A DNA stretch of 64,000 bases. It comes from Myxococcales bacterium. GTDB taxonomy: Bacteria > Myxococcota_A > Polyangia > Polyangiales > Polyangiaceae. The translations under genes and the position numbers were made by a program. Position 1 is the first letter of the stretch. Each line of letters begins with the position of its first letter. The stretch is from NCBI GenBank assembly GCA_016720545.1, contig JADKKK010000006.1:303501-367500 (forward strand), in the 5' to 3' direction. The notes below the pieces were generated by a model that was not told where the DNA came from, searched no databases, and saw nothing but the letters and a program-made list of their open reading frames with translations. This document shows positions 29,062 through 36,825 of the stretch, one piece after another.

Positions 29062-30897
29062 TCACGGGCCGAACGTGAGCCCGAGGTAGACGCCCAAGTA
29101 CACCTGCGGGCCCGAGGCCAGCGCGTAGCTCGGCGTCGTGAGGCCAACGCCCGGGGCCAGCTGTCGGTTCAGATCGGGGGGCGAGCGGGGCACCTGGTCG
29201 CCGAAGAGCTTCGCGCTCGGGCTCTCGGCGAGCATCATCAGGCCGAGGGGGATCGACAGGCGCTCGGTCAGCCGGAGCGCGACCGAACCGTCGAGGTTGA
29301 GCACGGGGGAGAGCGAGCCCGCGCCGTCGGTCGCGTAGGCGTCGCGGAGCGGATCGGGGCCGGTGGTGTCGCGCGCGAGGAACGACACGCGGTAGGAGGC
29401 GCCGACGCCGACGGCGAAGCTGCCGCGAAGCTTCTGGGTCTGGAAGGAGAGCCGCGTGCGCCCAAGCAGGAACCCGCCGGCGCGCCCGATGAAGAAGTCC
29501 TCCGTGCGCGCAGGATCGGGGCCAAAGCCGCCGCCGACGCCGAGGTTTGACGGACCGTAGGTGACCGTGGCGCGCTGCTGATCGTACGAGCCGCCGAGGA
29601 GCAGCTCGAGCCCGACCGGATCCCAATGGTGCCCGGCGAAGAAGAAGAGCCCACCCCCTATCCCTGCGCCCCCGCCCGTGCATCCGGTGATGCCCTGTGA
29701 CTTGTTCTTGCAGCTCTGCTGCACGTCGCTGCCGTTGCCGGCCGGCAACATGACGCCCATGACGCCGAAGCCGCCGTAGAAGCCCTCGAGCTTGCGGGGA
29801 CCCTTGTCGTCACCTCCGGTCTTCACCACCGACGAGAGCGTGAGCACGACGGTGCGCGACGAGGTCTCCTTCTCGGCGAGCACCACCTCCTCTTCGAACC
29901 GCTGGTACCCCTCGCGGGTGATCACGAGCTTGTGGGTGCCGGCGGGCAGCTCGCCCGTGTACATGCCCTCACCCACCTCGACGCCGTCGATCGTGATCTT
30001 CGCCGTGGGGCTGCCGTCGACCGTGACCTTGAAGCGCGCCGCGGTGGACGCCGCGCGGACCTCCACGTCGCGGCGCGAGCCCTTCTCGATCTGCACCTTC
30101 TCGGTCGGCGACTTCAGCCGGTCGCCTTTGGCGGCGACCTCGTGGGGGCCCGCCGCGACGTCGCCCTCCCACGGGGCCGGGCCCATGTCGATGCCGTCGA
30201 CGAAGACGTGGACCGTTCTGCCCTCGGCCTCGTGGACGCGGAGCGTGCCCTTCTCGGAGATGGCCACGAGCTTGGCGACCACGGTCGCGCCCGCGTTCGC
30301 GGCGATCTGCACGGTGCTCGTGAAGGGCGTGAACCCCGCCTTGCGCACCTCGACCTTGTGCTCGCCGACGCCGAAGCGCGGCGAGCGCGCGAGCGGCAGG
30401 GCGCCGCGCGAGGCGCCGTCGACCACGACCTCGGCGCCAGCCTCGGACTCCACGGTCAGCGTGCCGGTCTTCTCGCCAAGCTCCTTGAGGCGCGCTTCCA
30501 CCTTGGTCCGGTGGTCCTTCTTGAGCTTCGAGACGTGGGCGCGGATGAGCTGCTCGTACGCGTCGTACGCGGCCGGTGCGTCGCCCTTCGAGTAGAGGGC
30601 GTTGGCGAGCCCGTCGAGGGCCGCGAGCGAGGGATCGGCCGCCTTCGCCGCGGAGTACGCGGTGATGGCGGCGGGCCAGTCCTTCGCGCGGGTGGCCTTG
30701 TCGCCGGCTGCGAGGGCGGCCATCGATTCTTTCGTCACGCCCTGCGCGAGCGCCTGACCGGGGGCGAGCGCGCCGAGCGCGACGGCCGCGACGGCCACCC
30801 TTGCGAGCCAGCCGAAGCGCCCGAGGCGGCGCGTGCGCGCGCACCCGACGACGTTCTCGGACCGTTCCAGGCGGGGCTCGAAAGAGGCAGGCTTCAC
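29062..30897 (-). CDS. TPR and PEGA-repeat envelope protein with C-terminal barrel-like domain
   Basis: 611 residues. A signal segment (about 30-52, ending QALAQ) follows a long basic leader. TPR-like helices fill about 58-140. Then come four PEGA-type repeats (about 145-360, landmarks GEHKVEVRKAGF, AGPHEVAAKGD, AGTHKLVITREGY). The last 240 residues are Gly- and Thr-rich with alternating strands and end LGLTFGP, like a small outer-membrane beta barrel. The expected place is the outer membrane with the PEGA part in the periplasm. PEGA proteins in myxobacteria often lie beside Ser/Thr kinases, as here. Confidence 0.82.
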   Translation of the reverse strand: MKPASFEPRLERSENVVGCARTRRLGRFGWLARVAVAAVALGALAPGQALAQGVTKESMAALAAGDKATRAKDWPAAITAYSAAKAADPSLAALDGLANALYSKGDAPAAYDAYEQLIRAHVSKLKKDHRTKVEARLKELGEKTGTLTVESEAGAEVVVDGASRGALPLARSPRFGVGEHKVEVRKAGFTPFTSTVQIAANAGATVVAKLVAISEKGTLRVHEAEGRTVHVFVDGIDMGPAPWEGDVAAGPHEVAAKGDRLKSPTEKVQIEKGSRRDVEVRAASTAARFKVTVDGSPTAKITIDGVEVGEGMYTGELPAGTHKLVITREGYQRFEEEVVLAEKETSSRTVVLTLSSVVKTGGDDKGPRKLEGFYGGFGVMGVMLPAGNGSDVQQSCKNKSQGITGCTGGGAGIGGGLFFFAGHHWDPVGLELLLGGSYDQQRATVTYGPSNLGVGGGFGPDPARTEDFFIGRAGGFLLGRTRLSFQTQKLRGSFAVGVGASYRVSFLARDTTGPDPLRDAYATDGAGSLSPVLNLDGSVALRLTERLSIPLGLMMLAESPSAKLFGDQVPRSPPDLNRQLAPGVGLTTPSYALASGPQVYLGVYLGLTFGP

Positions 30898-31001
30898 GCC
30901 TTCACCCTACCGACGCCCCCCGCGCATGGGAAGGTTAAAGCCGAGCCGCGTCGTCTCCGGCCTCACCCGACCGGCGAGCTCGCGCGGGGCCGCGGGAGGG
31001 C

Positions 31002-33041
31002 TCACGGCAGGTGCTTGGGGCGGCAGATGGGCGCGCGCGGGGCGGCGCGGGCGCGCTCGCTGGGCGGCGTGCGCCCGTGGCTCTTCAGGGCGCCCTGCGC
31101 TTCCGCGGGGACGAGCTGGCGCAGCTGCCACGCCTGGAGCCTGTTCTGAATCTCCGCTCGGTCGAGCGCGTCCTTGCTCTCCGCGACGTAGTTCGCGACG
31201 AAGAGCACCGTCGCGACGTGCGACGCGGAGAGGAGCAGTATGGTCGTAAGTGACGGTGTCTCCACAGCATTGAGGAGGATGACGAACCGGTCCTTCTCGA
31301 GCACGAACGTGCGCGGCAGCACCCCCAGCAGCTCTAGGGCGAGCGGCAACACGAGGCTGAGCAGCGCGAGCCCGCTCGCGAGGAACCGGTGCGAGCGCCG
31401 CCCGCTCAGCACGAACGCGACGGTCACGACGGCGGCGATCGCGGGCACCGAGATGAACGGCCCGAAAATGAGCGAAGAAGACGCGACCGCGGCGTAGGTG
31501 ATGGTCGGCGCGACCCAAACGGGCAGGCGTCGACTCACGAACAGCGCCGCCGGAGCGAGCCCCCACAGCACCACGTTGAGCGCGACCGACGTGGGGTTGC
31601 GCACCCCCATGAGCAACGCGGTCGGGAACACGAACAGCAGCGCCCCCAGGGCGAACAGCAGCGAGCCGCGGCGGGAGGCGCGGTCCGCGCGGCGCGCCTC
31701 GAGCGTGTGGACCTCGTCGACGACCTCCGCGGGGAGAGCCGACGGAGGGGCGGTGACCAAGCGCACGAGCAGCGCCAGCGCCTCCGGGTCGTCCGGATCG
31801 AGCGCGAGGGAGCGGCCCACCTCACGGAGCGCGCCCTGGCGATCCTCCGGCGTACCCTCGGGAGCGAGCGCGCGCCCGGCGAGCTCCCGCGCGGAGATGG
31901 CGTGGGTCCGCGCGAGGGCCTGCCGCCGCTCGAGGTCGAGATCGCCGCTGAGGAAGTCTTCGATCGCCTCGGAGAACTCGCGCGCCGACGCGTAGCGCTT
32001 CTCGGGGTAGGGGCTCGTCGCCCGCATACACACGGCGTCGATCGCGTCGGGGATCGCGCTGTCGGGGCGGCGCGCGCTCGCGCTCCGGTCCTCGCCCCGC
32101 AGCGTGCGCGCGAGGATCTCGGGCGTCTCGCCGTTGCCGAAGAGTGACTCGAAGGTGAGCAGCTCGAACAGGATGGCGCCCAGCGCGAACACGTCGGTCT
32201 GCCCGTTCACCTCGCCCGACTGGCCCAGGATCTGCTCCGGCGCCATGTACCCGGGTGTCCCGATGATAGCCCCCGAGGCCGTCTTGGCCGAGGCGACGTC
32301 GGTGAAATCAAGCTTCGAGATCGCGAGGTCGGCGGTCTGCTGGCTGATGGGAGGGGCCTCGTTCGCGAGGAGCTTCGCCACGCCCCAGTCGAGCACGTAG
32401 ACCTCGCCGAAGTCGCCCAGCATCACGTTCGCGGGCTTCAGATCGCGGTGGACGACACCCTTCGTGTGCGCGAAGTGGATCGCGAGGCACACGCGCGAGA
32501 ACGCGGAGAGGAGCTTGCGCAGCGGGTATTCGGCGACCGTACGCGGATCGCCCTCGCGTAGGCGCTCGACGAGCAGCTCGAGCGTCAGCCCCCGCACCCG
32601 GCGCATGGTGAAGTAAAGGGCGCCCTCCTCCGCGAACGCGAGGTCGTAGACCGGGACGATCGCGGGGTGCTCGAGCTGCCCCTGGATGCGCGCCTCGCGG
32701 AGGAAGCGCGCGCGGAGATCGGGGCGCGAGAGCTGCATGGGCCGCATCGCCTTCATGGCGACTTCGCGGCCGATGTGCAGGTCGGTGCAGGAGCGCACCT
32801 CGCCCATGCCCCCCTCGCCGAGGAGATCGTGCACCGCGTATCGAGCGTCCTCCGGGCGGTTCGGGCGGAGACCGTCGAGCAGCGGATCGTCCCGGCGGAG
32901 CTCGAGGGTGACCGCGCGCTCGAAGCCGGTGTCCTGCAGCATGGTCTCGGCGTAGCCCACGGCGGGCTGCACCGCGCTGCGGTAGGGGGCGATGACGGGC
33001 GTCGCCGGTCCCCCGCGGTTCTTGCTGCTCGGCGCGCCCAT
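31002..33041 (-). CDS. Ser/Thr protein kinase with multi-span C-terminus
   Basis: 679 residues. Kinase domain about 68-370: GEGGMG at 75-80, Lys97 in VAMK, HRD at 198-200, DWG at 218-220 in place of DFG, APE at 267-269. The DWG form is common in a subgroup of bacterial kinases and keeps the metal Asp. A helical linker follows, then about seven hydrophobic spans (about 460-645) and a short charged tail. Most bacterial kinases have one span; the polytopic tail suggests that signals are sensed in the membrane. It lies 104 bases upstream of the PEGA-repeat gene on the same strand. Confidence 0.92.
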   Translation of the reverse strand: MGAPSSKNRGGPATPVIAPYRSAVQPAVGYAETMLQDTGFERAVTLELRRDDPLLDGLRPNRPEDARYAVHDLLGEGGMGEVRSCTDLHIGREVAMKAMRPMQLSRPDLRARFLREARIQGQLEHPAIVPVYDLAFAEEGALYFTMRRVRGLTLELLVERLREGDPRTVAEYPLRKLLSAFSRVCLAIHFAHTKGVVHRDLKPANVMLGDFGEVYVLDWGVAKLLANEAPPISQQTADLAISKLDFTDVASAKTASGAIIGTPGYMAPEQILGQSGEVNGQTDVFALGAILFELLTFESLFGNGETPEILARTLRGEDRSASARRPDSAIPDAIDAVCMRATSPYPEKRYASAREFSEAIEDFLSGDLDLERRQALARTHAISARELAGRALAPEGTPEDRQGALREVGRSLALDPDDPEALALLVRLVTAPPSALPAEVVDEVHTLEARRADRASRRGSLLFALGALLFVFPTALLMGVRNPTSVALNVVLWGLAPAALFVSRRLPVWVAPTITYAAVASSSLIFGPFISVPAIAAVVTVAFVLSGRRSHRFLASGLALLSLVLPLALELLGVLPRTFVLEKDRFVILLNAVETPSLTTILLLSASHVATVLFVANYVAESKDALDRAEIQNRLQAWQLRQLVPAEAQGALKSHGRTPPSERARAAPRAPICRPKHLP

Positions 33042-33087
33042 CAGGGGACAGTGTGCCAGACGCGGCCCCGCCGACCCGCAAGAAACA

Positions 33088-34257
33088 TCAAGGGTCGACG
33101 TAGTCGACGAGGTCGCCCCTGAACGTCCGTAGGGTCGTGCGCCCCGGCGGGCCCAGCGCTCGGCTCACCACGTAGTTCGGCGTGAGCGGGACCTTGCCGA
33201 GGCCGCCCGGGGTGTCGCAAATGAGCTTCGGGAGCGCGATGCCGGTGAGGCGCCCCTGCAGCGTTTCCATGAGCTCGACGCCGCGCGCGAGCGGCGTGCG
33301 GAGGTGCGACGTGCCCCGCACCGGGTCCATTTGGAGGAGGTAATAGGGGCGCACGCGCGCCCGGACGAGCCCCCGGAAGAGCGCCTCGAGCGTGCCTGCG
33401 TCGTCGTTCACGCCGCGCAGGAGCACGGTCTGGTTCATCACCGGGAACCCCGCGTTCGCGAGGCGCTCGCAGGCGGCGATAGAGGCCTTCGTGAGCTCTC
33501 GCGGGTGGTTGAAATGCGTCATCACCCACAGCGGGTGGTGCTTGCGGAGCGCCTGCACGAGCTCCCGGGTGATGCGCATGGGCAACGTGACGGGCACGCG
33601 CGTCGCGAGGCGGATGGTGTCCACGCTCGGCACCTCGCGAATGGCCTCCACGAGCCTCACGAGGCGGGCGGTGGCCATCGCGAGCGGATCCCCGCCGCTC
33701 ACGATCACGTCGCGCACCTCGGGGTGGGCGCGGAGCCACGCGAACGCCGGCGCGAGGGCCTCGAGCGAGACCGCGCCCCCGCCGTCGCCCACGATGCGCG
33801 AGCGCGTGCAGAAGCGGCAGTACACGGCGCAGCGATCGGTCGCGAGCAGGAGCGCGCGGTCGGGATAGCGGCGCACGAGGTGCGGCGCGACCTCGTGCGC
33901 GACCTCGCCCAGCGGATCGGTGAGGTCGCCCTCGACCGTGAGGTCTTCCTCGGCCCGGGGCACACACTGGAGACGAATCGGGCACCGCGGATCGTGCGGA
34001 TCGGCGAGCGAGAGGTAATAGGGAGTGATCGACATGGGCAGGCCCTGCCGCGCGGCGCGGGTCGCGCCCTCGAGCTCGCTCGGGGAGAGCGGCAGCCGCC
34101 GCGCGAGCTCGTCGACGCGGGTGATCGCTCCACGCACCTGCGCACGCCAGTCGCGCGGTCCGGCGTCGGCCTCGGCGCGCGCGCGGCCTCGGCGGCGAGG
34201 AGCGGGGCGCACGAGCGCGGACGGGGGCACGAGCTGCTCGGCGGCTTCGGTCGCCAT
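33088..34257 (-). CDS. KamA-family radical SAM enzyme (lysine 2,3-aminomutase-like)
   Basis: 389 residues from the ATG at 34257. The radical SAM cluster motif is C143-x3-C147-x2-C150 (CAVYCRFC). Downstream are SGGDPL and a C-terminal PGGLGKVPLTPNYV, which carries the Lys that binds PLP in lysine 2,3-aminomutases and in EpmB. An N-terminal basic Pro/Arg tail is extra. The length lies between EpmB (about 340) and KamA (about 416). It could make beta-lysine from lysine or modify EF-P; no EF-P gene is visible here, so the choice stays open. Confidence 0.88.
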   Translation of the reverse strand: MATEAAEQLVPPSALVRPAPRRRGRARAEADAGPRDWRAQVRGAITRVDELARRLPLSPSELEGATRAARQGLPMSITPYYLSLADPHDPRCPIRLQCVPRAEEDLTVEGDLTDPLGEVAHEVAPHLVRRYPDRALLLATDRCAVYCRFCTRSRIVGDGGGAVSLEALAPAFAWLRAHPEVRDVIVSGGDPLAMATARLVRLVEAIREVPSVDTIRLATRVPVTLPMRITRELVQALRKHHPLWVMTHFNHPRELTKASIAACERLANAGFPVMNQTVLLRGVNDDAGTLEALFRGLVRARVRPYYLLQMDPVRGTSHLRTPLARGVELMETLQGRLTGIALPKLICDTPGGLGKVPLTPNYVVSRALGPPGRTTLRTFRGDLVDYVDP

Positions 34258-34374
34258 GGCGACGCTATAGGCGTATCGGCGGCCGGGCGCGAGAAGTCTC
34301 GCGCGACGGCGGGGACGCGGCTGGTCCGTGCGCCGCGCTCGGCTGAGCCTCGGGCGCCTGGTAGTGTACCCGAC

Positions 34375-35025
34375 GTGGACCGAACCTTCTGGGAAGAGCG
34401 CTGGAACCTTGGGCAGACAGGCTTTCACGAAGGCGCCCCGAACGAGCTGCTGCGACGGCACGTGGGCGCCCTCGGCGCGGGGCACGTCTACGTGCCTTTG
34501 TGTGGGAAATCAAACGATCTCAAATATTTGCGCGACCAGGGTTTCGACGTCACCGGCGTGGAGATCGTGCCCTCCGCGATCGCGCAGCTCTTCGCCGAGC
34601 TCGGCCCGGAGGCGCCCCGTGTGGAAGAGCTCCCGCCTTTCCGCAGGCACTCGGGCGCGGGCCTCACGGTGCTCGAGGGCGACGCCTTCGCGCTCACCCC
34701 CGCGCACCTCGGCGGAGAGGTCGATGCCGTGTTCGATCGCGCAGCGCTCGTCGCCGTCGCCCCGTCCACCCGCGAGGCGTACGTCGCGCGGCTCGCGGAC
34801 GTGCTGCGCCCCGGGGGCCGGGTCTTGCTCGTGACCTTCGACTACGACCAGAAGAAGCTCTCCGGCCCGCCGTGGGCGGTGTCGCCCGAAGACGTACGCG
34901 CGCTGTGCGACGCGGCGTTCGAGGTCGAGCTCCTCGAAGAACGCCCCGCCGCCGTGGGCCCAAAATTTGCGGCCGCCGGCGCCGAGGTGCGGGAGCGCTT
35001 GTTCCTCCTTCGGAAGCGCGGCTGA
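34375..35025 (+). CDS. tpm: Thiopurine S-methyltransferase
   Basis: 216 residues from a GTG at 34375, nearly the same as the bacterial Tpm length (about 218). It begins with the family pattern FWEERWNLGQTGFHEG and has the SAM-binding VPLCGKSNDL with DVTGVEI next to it, then DRAALVA and RVLLVTFDYDQ. Bacterial Tpm enzymes methylate thiopurines and can also volatilise selenium or tellurium compounds. It is divergent from the radical SAM gene with 117 bases between them. Confidence 0.92.
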   Translation: MDRTFWEERWNLGQTGFHEGAPNELLRRHVGALGAGHVYVPLCGKSNDLKYLRDQGFDVTGVEIVPSAIAQLFAELGPEAPRVEELPPFRRHSGAGLTVLEGDAFALTPAHLGGEVDAVFDRAALVAVAPSTREAYVARLADVLRPGGRVLLVTFDYDQKKLSGPPWAVSPEDVRALCDAAFEVELLEERPAAVGPKFAAAGAEVRERLFLLRKRG

Positions 35026-35043
35026 CCACGCGCGGGCGCGCGG

Positions 35044-35120
35044 TTCATGGCGAGACCTCGCCTTCGGTTCGGGCTCGCCATCGACCTTCGTGCGCCCGTT
35101 CGGGGCATACTTTCAGGTTC
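35044..35120 (-). repeat. Leader-like dispersed repeat, copy A
   Basis: About 77 bp, running TTCATGGCGA...CTTTCAGGTTC on the plus strand. It is about 80 percent identical by eye to copy B at 61698-61775 and is also related to copies C and D. The minus-strand ATG in it has no gene behind it here, because it faces the end of the methyltransferase gene. It lies in the gap before the CBS protein. Confidence 0.7.
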
Positions 35121-35138
35121 GGGGTACGCTACCGGGCC

Positions 35139-36125
35139 ATGAGCCTCCCGCCTCCCCCCGCGCCCCTCCGCCCGTCGGCCGCGCCCGCTGCGCCCTCCGC
35201 GCCGCCCGCGCCGCCCGCGCCGCCCGCGCCCTCCTCTGCGTTGCGGGTGCGCGACCTCATGACGCGGAACGTGTTCACGCTGAGCGCCACGCAGAGCGTG
35301 CCGCTGGCCGAGGCGATGATGAGCCTCAAGCACATCCGCCACGTCCCCATCGTCGATGACGCGGGCCATCTGCAGGGCCTCGTCACCCACCGCGATCTCC
35401 TCGCGGCGTGCATCAGCACCCTGTCGCCGCTCTCCGACGAGGAGCGCTCGAGCCTCCAGCTCTCGGTGCCGGTGTCTCGGCTCATGCGGCGCGACGTATG
35501 GACCATCTCGTCGTTGGCGCCCGCGAGCGCGGCGGCGCGACTCATGCGCGACCACCAAATAGGCTGTCTGCCGGTGGTCGACGACGGCGTGTTGGTCGGC
35601 ATCCTCACGGGCACCGATCTGCTCGAGCTCGCCTCGCGCGCGCTCGAGAGCGTCGCCGCGCCGCGCGCCGGGTGGCGAGTGGAGGACGCGATGACGGCGG
35701 TGCCGCTCTCGATCGAGCCGAGCACGACGATCGAGAAGGCGCGAAGCGTGATGTTGCGCTTCGGCATCCGCCACCTGCCCGTCGTGGAGGGCGGAAGGCC
35801 GATCGCGCTCGTCGCCGACGCGGACCTGCGCGTGGCCGAGGTCGTGTATCGCGAGTGCGGGCAGAAGACGCAGGCCTCGCTCGCCACCTACTTTTGCGGC
35901 GGCGAGCGGCTGCACAGGACGACCCCCGAGGCTCACCTCGACGACGTGCTGCTCGACATGTGGCGGAGCCGGCTCGACGCCACCCTCGTGGTGAGCGCCA
36001 GCGACGGAGCGCTGGTCGGCATCCTCACGACGGCGGATGCGTGCCGGCTCTTCGGCGAGCACCTCGCGTCGCTCCGCGCGGCTGCTCGGCGCCCCGGCGT
36101 CGCTGACGAAGCCCCCGGGGGCTGA
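35139..36125 (+). CDS. Four-CBS-domain protein
   Basis: 328 residues from the ATG at 35139. After a Pro/Ala-rich N-terminus (1-33) there are two full CBS pairs: landmarks VRDLMTRNVFTL, VSRLMRRDVWTI, VEDAMTAVPLSI and a weaker fourth unit at about 255-310, each with a later PVVDD, GLVTHRDL or GILTTAD type strand. CBS pairs bind adenosyl ligands (AMP, ATP, SAM) and switch enzymes or channels. There is no attached enzyme domain, so it should act as a separate sensor; a partner is not obvious from the neighbours. Confidence 0.9.
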   Translation: MSLPPPPAPLRPSAAPAAPSAPPAPPAPPAPSSALRVRDLMTRNVFTLSATQSVPLAEAMMSLKHIRHVPIVDDAGHLQGLVTHRDLLAACISTLSPLSDEERSSLQLSVPVSRLMRRDVWTISSLAPASAAARLMRDHQIGCLPVVDDGVLVGILTGTDLLELASRALESVAAPRAGWRVEDAMTAVPLSIEPSTTIEKARSVMLRFGIRHLPVVEGGRPIALVADADLRVAEVVYRECGQKTQASLATYFCGGERLHRTTPEAHLDDVLLDMWRSRLDATLVVSASDGALVGILTTADACRLFGEHLASLRAAARRPGVADEAPGG

Positions 36126-36180
36126 GCGCCCCTTCGCAGGAATGCGTGCGGGCGCACGGGCGGCCCTGTAGACTGGAGGC

Positions 36181-36798
36181 GTGCCGACCCGCGTCACCCC
36201 GAGCTGGCTCAGCGCGCGCGCGCTCGGCCTCGCTGGCTGGAAGTTCGAGGGCCCGGTGCCCTCCGAGAAGAAATACGTGATGCTCGCCGTGCCCCACACG
36301 AGCAACTGGGACGGCGTGCTGCTGCTCTCGCTCACGCGGAGCATCGGCGTGCGCATCGAGTGGATGGTGAAGGACTCGTGGGTGAAGGGCCCCGTGGGGC
36401 CCGTCCTGAAGCGCCTCGGCGCCGTGGCGATCGACCGCTCGCACGCCACTCACGTGGTCGACCAAATGGTCGAACAGTTTCGAAGGAACGACGAGCTCGT
36501 GCTCGCGGTGCCGCCGGAGGGCACGCGCGCCTATGCCGACCGCTGGCGCTCTGGATTTTACCACATCGCGCGGGGCGCGGGCGTGCCGGTGGTGCCCGGC
36601 TACCTCGACTTCGCGCGTCGCCGAGCGGGCCTCGGGCCGGCGATCGCGCTGACGGGCGACATGCGCGCCGACATGGACAAGGTGCGGGCGTTCTACGACG
36701 AGAAGCGCCCCGTGCCCTTCGATCCGGCCAAATTCGGCCCGATTCGTCTCCGTGAGGAGGAGCCCTCGCCCGAAGGTGGAGGCGCGGCGTCGCGCTGA
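36181..36798 (+). CDS. 1-acylglycerol-3-phosphate acyltransferase-like protein (PlsC family)
   Basis: 205 residues from a GTG. The acyltransferase motif H39-TSNW-D44 (HX4D) and the PEGTR block at 112-116 are present, with GAVAIDR between. This matches short PlsC-like acyltransferases that acylate lysophospholipids. There is no clear membrane span, so it would bind the membrane surface. It follows the CBS gene by 55 bases and leads into the third kinase with 27 bases, so the three may be one transcript. Confidence 0.88.
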   Translation: MPTRVTPSWLSARALGLAGWKFEGPVPSEKKYVMLAVPHTSNWDGVLLLSLTRSIGVRIEWMVKDSWVKGPVGPVLKRLGAVAIDRSHATHVVDQMVEQFRRNDELVLAVPPEGTRAYADRWRSGFYHIARGAGVPVVPGYLDFARRRAGLGPAIALTGDMRADMDKVRAFYDEKRPVPFDPAKFGPIRLREEEPSPEGGGAASR

Positions 36799-36825
36799 GG
36801 CGCCGAAGCGCGCTATCGTAGGTCC

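Noticed and set aside
29932..31149. Plus-strand frame of 405 codons opposite the PEGA-repeat gene
   Set aside because: Arg/Ala-rich shadow of the minus gene with no signal or domain.
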